From: Apostichopus parvimensis
Taxonomy: Eukaryota > Echinodermata > Holothuroidea > Aspidochirotida > Stichopodidae
Length of the DNA stretch: 64,000 nucleotides
Direction of reading: 5' to 3'
NCBI GenBank assembly: GCA_000934455.1
Contig: KN883758.1
Location: 89,386-153,385, forward strand
Positions 59,231-64,000 of the stretch are shown one piece after another; positions within the stretch are counted from its first letter, which is position 1, and every line of letters starts with the position of its first letter. Under the pieces are notes generated by a model that did no database searches, was not told where the DNA came from, and saw only the letters and a program-made list of their open reading frames with translations. The position numbers and the translations under genes are program-made.

Positions 59231-62200
59231 CTCACCTCACCTATCCCGGAGTCTGGTAGACCGTAGGGGCGCCACAGACGCCCTCGCAACTACTTCTCTC
59301 CACTTCTTCCTGTCATCGGCCTCTCGTATGGCATCAGGCAGTTTGAGGCCCGTCCAATCTGGGATGTTGTCCTCCCATATTTTTCTCTGTCTGCTTCTCC
59401 TTCTTCCTCCCGGCACCTTGCCCTGCAGGATCGTCTTAGCCAGCCCTGTCGATCTTTTGACATGGCCATACCATCTCAGTTTGCGTTTCTTCACAATGGT
59501 GAGGAGGTCATCGTAGGGCCCGATAGCCTGGCCAATTCTGTTCCTCACTTCTTGATTGGAGATGTGGTTCCTGTAGGTTATGTTGAGGAGTCTGCGGAAA
59601 CATCTCATTTCTACAGCTTGTATCCTCCTTTCGATGTCTGCTGTCAGGGTCCATGACTCACATGCGTAGAGAAATATAGAGGTGACATGGAGGTGACCGG
59701 AGGGTGATGTTCCTGTCCTTCCAAATTAGCTTCAGTTTCGTTACTGCTGATGTTGTCTGTGCAATCCTGGAGAGTATTTCTGGCTTTGAACCTTCATATG
59801 TTACTATTGCTCCCAGGTACTTGAAGCTCTGAACCGTTTCCAGCTTTTCGCCATTGGCCCTGATGTCTACGTTGATGCTATTGGTCATCAGCTTGGTTTT
59901 GTGTGCATTGATCTCCATCCCGTAGGCTGCCGAGGTCTTGTCGAGGCGTTCCACTAGACTGGAGAGCTCTTTTCCTTTTCCTGCAAGGGCATCAATGTCA
60001 TCGGCGAATATTAAGTTGTTACATGTTCTGCCACCGATTCTCACTGTCCCTTCATGCATTTCCAGAGCATCCGACATGATTTTCTTGAGGAAAACGTTGA
60101 AGAGAGTAGGCGAGAGCAAGCAACCTTGCCGGACTCCGACTGCTGTCCTGAACCACTCCCCTATTGCACCATTGAAGATGACTGCGCTGGTGGCTTTGTC
60201 ATAAAGCTGTTGGATCACTCTGGTGAGGTTGACATTGAAGTTGTAGTGCCCATAGAGCCGCATGCCAGACTCTATCAAAAGCCTTTTTGAAGTCTATAAA
60301 GACATGGTAGAGGTCTTGCTGGTGTCGTAGGTAACGTTCGCACAGTATTCTGATATTGAAGATGTGCTCTGTCGTGATGCGACCAGCTCTAAATCCAGCC
60401 TGCTCCTCCGCATTGATGGCTTCTGCTTGTGGTTTCATTCGGTTTAGCAAGATCTTCAACATTACTGTACTCGGGTGGCAGATGAGGCTGATTGTGCGAT
60501 AGTTCTGGCACTGTTGCAAGTTGCCTTTTTTTGGAAGGGTGATGACCAAAGACTGTGTCCTAGGTGTGGGCCAGTTTCCTGTCTGCCAGATCTTTTTGCA
60601 GATTGTGTGTAGTGTGTTGATAGCAGCTTCTCCCCCTGCTTGAATCAGCTCTGCTGGGATGTTATCCACTCCTGCTGACTTGCCCTTTTTCAGTGATCTA
60701 ACAGCTGCTTCTACTTCCTCCCTATGGATAGGGTGATTGTCAGTGTTAGTGGCAGGTGGGACATCGAGTATCTCCTGGTCTACATCAGCTCTGTGGTTGT
60801 ACAGCTCCGAACAGTACTCTGTCCATCTTTTAAGAATGTCCTGGTCTTCTGTAAGACAGTTCCCTTCTTTGTCCTGTATGGTGGTGGCTCTACCCTGCTT
60901 TGTGCTGGTCAGGTCTTTTACCAGTTGGTAGGCTTTCTTGCTGTTATTCCTCGACAAGTTATTTGCTTTTCTCATACCCCTCTTTATTTCCTGGTTGACC
61001 AATTTATGCTGTTTTGCCCCATCTGTCTCATTTCGTTTCTTCTTGAGCTCCCTACGTTTGTCGCACAGATTGAGGAAGTCATCTGAAACCCATGGCTTTT
61101 TCACTCGACGCTGTTTGCCAAGAATGTGGCTGGCTGTTTCCATCATTGCCGAGTTGAAAGTGTCGGTCATTACATTCACGTCTGTTTCGTCAGAGTCAAG
61201 CAGAGTGAGCGGTGCAAATTTCCCCCCGATCATGGCTTGGAACGCTTCGGTGACATTTGGGTCCCTAAGCTTCTCGAGGTCGAACTTCATCCTAGTGGGT
61301 CCCTGTTTCTTGATCTTCTTCAGTTGGAGCCGGAGGGTCATCAACACTAGATCGTGGTCACTCCCGATATCGGACCCTGGGAAGCTACGAGTCCTTGTGA
61401 TGTTTGCACTGGACTGGAAACGCCGTCTGCCCATGATGTAGTCTATTTGGTTGTGCGTGACTCCATTTGGGCTGTGCCAGGTCCATCTCCTCGATGCTTT
61501 ATGTGGCCCAAATGTGTTTACCAGCTTCAGGTTGTTATAGCACAATGACCATGTCTTTCCTTGGTGTTTGGTCCACCACTTCCTGCAGGTGATCGTAGAA
61601 ATCCTCGTTCTCATCATCTGCCACTGAAGTACAGCTTGTGACCTTCAAGGGTGGATATTACTCCAGTTTCCTTCCAGCGGACCTCGCATAGTCCAAGAAT
61701 GTTCCAGCGGTATCTGTCCAATTCGTGAGTCAATTCTTCCAGTTTACCTGTCGGTCTCGATGTTCTCACATTCCATGCCTGGCACGGATCCTGTTGGTTG
61801 GTACATCAGTAGCATATTTATCACCTTCACCCTGATGTCTGGTGACAGGCGCGGTTCTTGATAACCCGGGCGACGACCGAGCCGGTATAGGTTGAGAAAT
61901 AGTTGTCGTCATCATGTAGCGTGTCTTGGGCAATTTATCCTGGCGGAGCCCATCCCTCTCCAGAATTAACCACAGCCGAAGTCCCCCATCTTGGAGCTCG
62001 CCCTGATTACGATCACGTGGCCGATTTAGTCCATCTTGAGACTGCTTCGCCCTTGCCGGTAACTTCAATGTGGAAGTCTTACGCCCAGTGATGCCGTGAT
62101 GACACTACCCCCCTCATGTGGTTTCGCCTGCCAGCTGGGACCATGAACCAGGGTGTGGCGCTAGGAGCCAACACGTGAGAGATTTAGGAGATGGGTGTGG

Positions 62201-62284
62201 ACCAGTGATGCCTGTCCACCCTGCTACCGGGTGCAGCTAACAGACACAAAGGAGCTACCTCTACCCAGAGCCCCCTACACCCCT
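59231..62284 (-). mobile_element. RTE-like non-LTR retrotransposon, 3.05 kb, degenerate
   Basis: Antisense to the plus strand, 5' end at 62284. Order: GC-rich 5' region; endonuclease start (WNVRT...GKLEELTHELDRY) near 61775; endonuclease end with IDYIMGRRRF and GSDHDLVLM; the linker KPWVSDDFLNLCDKRRELKK; reverse transcriptase with GKSAGVDNIPAEL, YRTISLICHPS, AGFRAGRITTEHIF, VFIDFKKAFDRVWH, VGVRQGCLLSPTLFNVFL and FADDIDAL; then the RKLRWYGHVKR C-terminal region. A very short 3' end with GGTGAGGTGAG fits RTE-type elements. Target site duplication of 11 bp and an empty site in unit A prove insertion after the duplication. Compared with the family, parts of the endonuclease and the linker are deleted and at least two frameshifts break the RT region, so it is dead. 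Confidence 0.9.
59237..61617 (-). pseudogene. Broken endonuclease/reverse transcriptase ORF of the LINE
   Basis: Three pieces in different frames: 60199-61617 (endonuclease end to RT block with FIDFKKAFD), 59658-60278 (RT with FADD and FKYLGAIVTYEGSKPEIL), 59237-59608 (C-terminal region). Frame is lost near 60250-60280, and again near 59650-59700 where about 30 codons of the family are missing. Catalytic aspartates are visible but on different frames. Plus-strand ORFs over this region are shadows. Confidence 0.85.
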
Positions 62285-62295
62285 TGTGTGATTAC
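62285..62295. repeat. Target site duplication of LINE, right
   Basis: Second copy of TGTGTGATTAC. Confidence 0.85.
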
Positions 62296-64000
62296 AAGGT
62301 AGTGTAACTGCAGTCTGTGCTAAAGTTTGTGATATCAATATGTACAGTGAACAGTTAACATATATTTTAATACAATCTGAACCTTAAATTTCCCATGCAG
62401 ATTATTGCATTTTGATTAATGAACGTTGTAAGCAATTACACACTATATTTAGTTAAACTATGCATACAATACATTGCCCACCGAGCTTATATAGGATCAG
62501 TTTATAATGTACATATCCATTTACGTTAATGTATGCAATCACAGGGAAGAATATTCTACGCCACAGATTGATTCTCAACAAGAATATCAGCGATGTGTGC
62601 AACCGATGGATGGGGACTATCAAACCAGCAAATAAGAAGAAGTGTGTTCATGCTAACACTGTGTTGGGTTACTTTTTTACTAAATAAGAATGAATAAGTT
62701 AAGTTATCATTATCGTAACACTTTGATGTTGAAGAAAGAAAGTTACTAGTTAACATAGTAAGCAGGAATTATTCAAGCTATTATTATCCTCAGAATTTGA
62801 TATTTAGGAAAGAAAATATTATTCGCATTCTAGACTGCATACAACAACTGGACGGCGATCGCTAACTAGAACGAAAGATGAAATGATACTTTGTTAACTT
62901 TTTAAGTCATCAAAGAAGTGTCAGAACTTCTTTGTTAAAATCTGCTTCAAAGTATATCACTTTTATTTGTTTTAATATTTTTTTATAACTTGCAAATGTG
63001 TTCCCATGAAAAGAGGACTCACGGCAGCATGGTGTGTTTAGTTGTTGTTTCTGTTTAATCGGCCAAACCTTAACAAAGTTATCGGAACCATTGTTTAGTC
63101 ATTTCACCATTATTAGAGAGTTTGGCGTCTAACAAATGATCAGATGAAACAGAAATTACTAGGATATTTTAAATAAATGCGTTCAAAGTCAAGACATGCA
63201 TTTTTTTTTTGTGATTTCACGCTAAAGATAATAATAGAAGATTTACCAAATTCAATGTTGAACGGCTGCTATAAAATACCATTATAGATATTAATCCATA
63301 TTCCTGCATGAACTTGAAGCTAATATATAGGAAAGATACACATTCTTGTCCCATCATTCTGGTAATCAATTTCAACTAGTTAGGAGTAGTTGAACATGTT
63401 GAACACTAGTTGAACATGTATTGATCATGGTATGTTGCTACTTTTTCTCAGTATCTAGGTTCAAGCGGCCTTGATATATATATTATATATATTATGCAAA
63501 CTACTTGCACATTTATTCGCGAATTATCAAACACACTTTCATAACTTATAATTTGAGATAATGTGTAAGTTCAGCAGCCATTCCTTCCCCTAACATGTAG
63601 GCTTTATATTTAGCGTGTATGTACTCGAAACACAAGGACTGAGTAACCACCGATTAAGTAAACATACTACGTATTGGACCTGAAGTTTTCCTATCTTGTT
63701 TATATGAAATTGTTTGCTCCAAATGATCGCCCTTTGCACCGAATTCATTAGCTCGTGATGAACTTTCTGTTTGTTGTTAGTTTACGATGCCTGGGGATGG
63801 CGTCATGCTACTGGTGCTTATCTATCTTATATTCACCTTGTATTGTTGTACATCCTCCTGATAACATGTTATTTATATAAACAGAAGTTGATCATAGCTC
63901 TATAGTCAATAGTCATCTTTTTCATTCAACATAACAGTTTACATTATGATCAGACTGTCATTACCGCCACTGCGTGATCAATTCTGTCTATACAGAATGC
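62296..64000. other. Right flank of unit B, no gene seen
   Basis: Aligned with about 22240-23850 of unit A at about 93-95%, with a small B-only insert near 63360-63475. No exon supported; the window ends before the equivalent of the 23987-24125 exon. Confidence 0.5.

Larger units (their letters stand above)
35170..64000. repeat. Tandem segmental duplication, unit B
   Basis: Second copy of the unit, carrying NLR B in the same (minus) orientation. Weak similarity to the first bases of the window begins slightly left of 35170. Compared with unit A it has gained a 3.05 kb LINE (59231-62284), an extra copy of the region upstream of the NLR (breakpoint near 55600), 57402-57965, about 45885-46110, about 41679-41857, about 35880-36055 and a 0.32 kb tandem repeat at 37140-37760. 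It lacks the 34-bp minisatellite of unit A and most of 15.3-16.9 kb. Confidence 0.95.

Noticed and set aside
60724-61548. Several plus-strand ORFs of 60-167 codons
   Set aside because: Antisense shadows of the LINE reverse transcriptase and endonuclease.
1-64000. LTR elements, CRISPR arrays, rRNA, prokaryotic features
   Set aside because: Looked for long direct terminal repeats with primer-binding sites, regularly spaced repeats and rRNA-like blocks; none seen.

Overview
Eukaryotic genomic DNA: AT-rich, intron-rich, full of small repeats and short G/C homopolymer runs, with three assembly gaps (14692-14858, 39324-39798, 58874-58968). A NACHT-domain NLR immune receptor gene is present in two tandem copies. 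Together with an RTE-like LINE this suggests a marine invertebrate deuterostome, most likely an echinoderm and possibly a sea cucumber. That placement is inference, not a search result.

Layout. Both NLR copies lie on the minus strand. Copy A runs from 19464 down to 981 and copy B from 54217 down to 36432. Nearly all of 35170-64000 is colinear with 1-23850 (roughly 85-95% by eye), so the window holds about 1.8 periods of a 35-40 kb tandem array. For each copy I rebuilt twelve coding exons by hand from ORFs, splice signals, reading phase and conservation between copies. Exons E1-E9 join in frame (840 codons in A, 839 in B): a short Ser/Asp-rich N-terminus with no death-fold domain, one large NACHT exon, then two rounds of a small multi-exon leucine-rich-like module. 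Three further C-terminal exons (E11-E13) join to each other in frame and encode an unrecognised tail. Their link to E9 is unresolved, because E9 ends in phase 0 at its best donor and E11 needs phase 1.

Upstream of NLR A, on the same strand, are isolated exons of an unidentified gene (26722-26805, 23987-24125, 21976-22018, perhaps 21506-21601). The 21976-22018 exon is conserved near 59000, upstream of NLR B. The 24-35 kb spacer holds old repeats, including a 3.2 kb segment with perfect 31-bp terminal inverted repeats (27501-30685) that contains a decayed CR1/L2-like LINE. A younger RTE-like LINE (59231-62284) interrupts unit B; the matching site in unit A is empty. The segment upstream of NLR B is itself duplicated, and one of its copies resembles unit A far more than its neighbour does, which points to recent recombination or gene conversion within the array.

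Function: the two paralogues look like cytosolic NTP-switch receptors. They differ at the extreme N-terminus (an N-myristoylation-like start only in A), in clusters of replacements near the end of the NACHT exon, and at the C-terminus (an earlier stop in B). This fits paralogues that are diverging in localisation or specificity.
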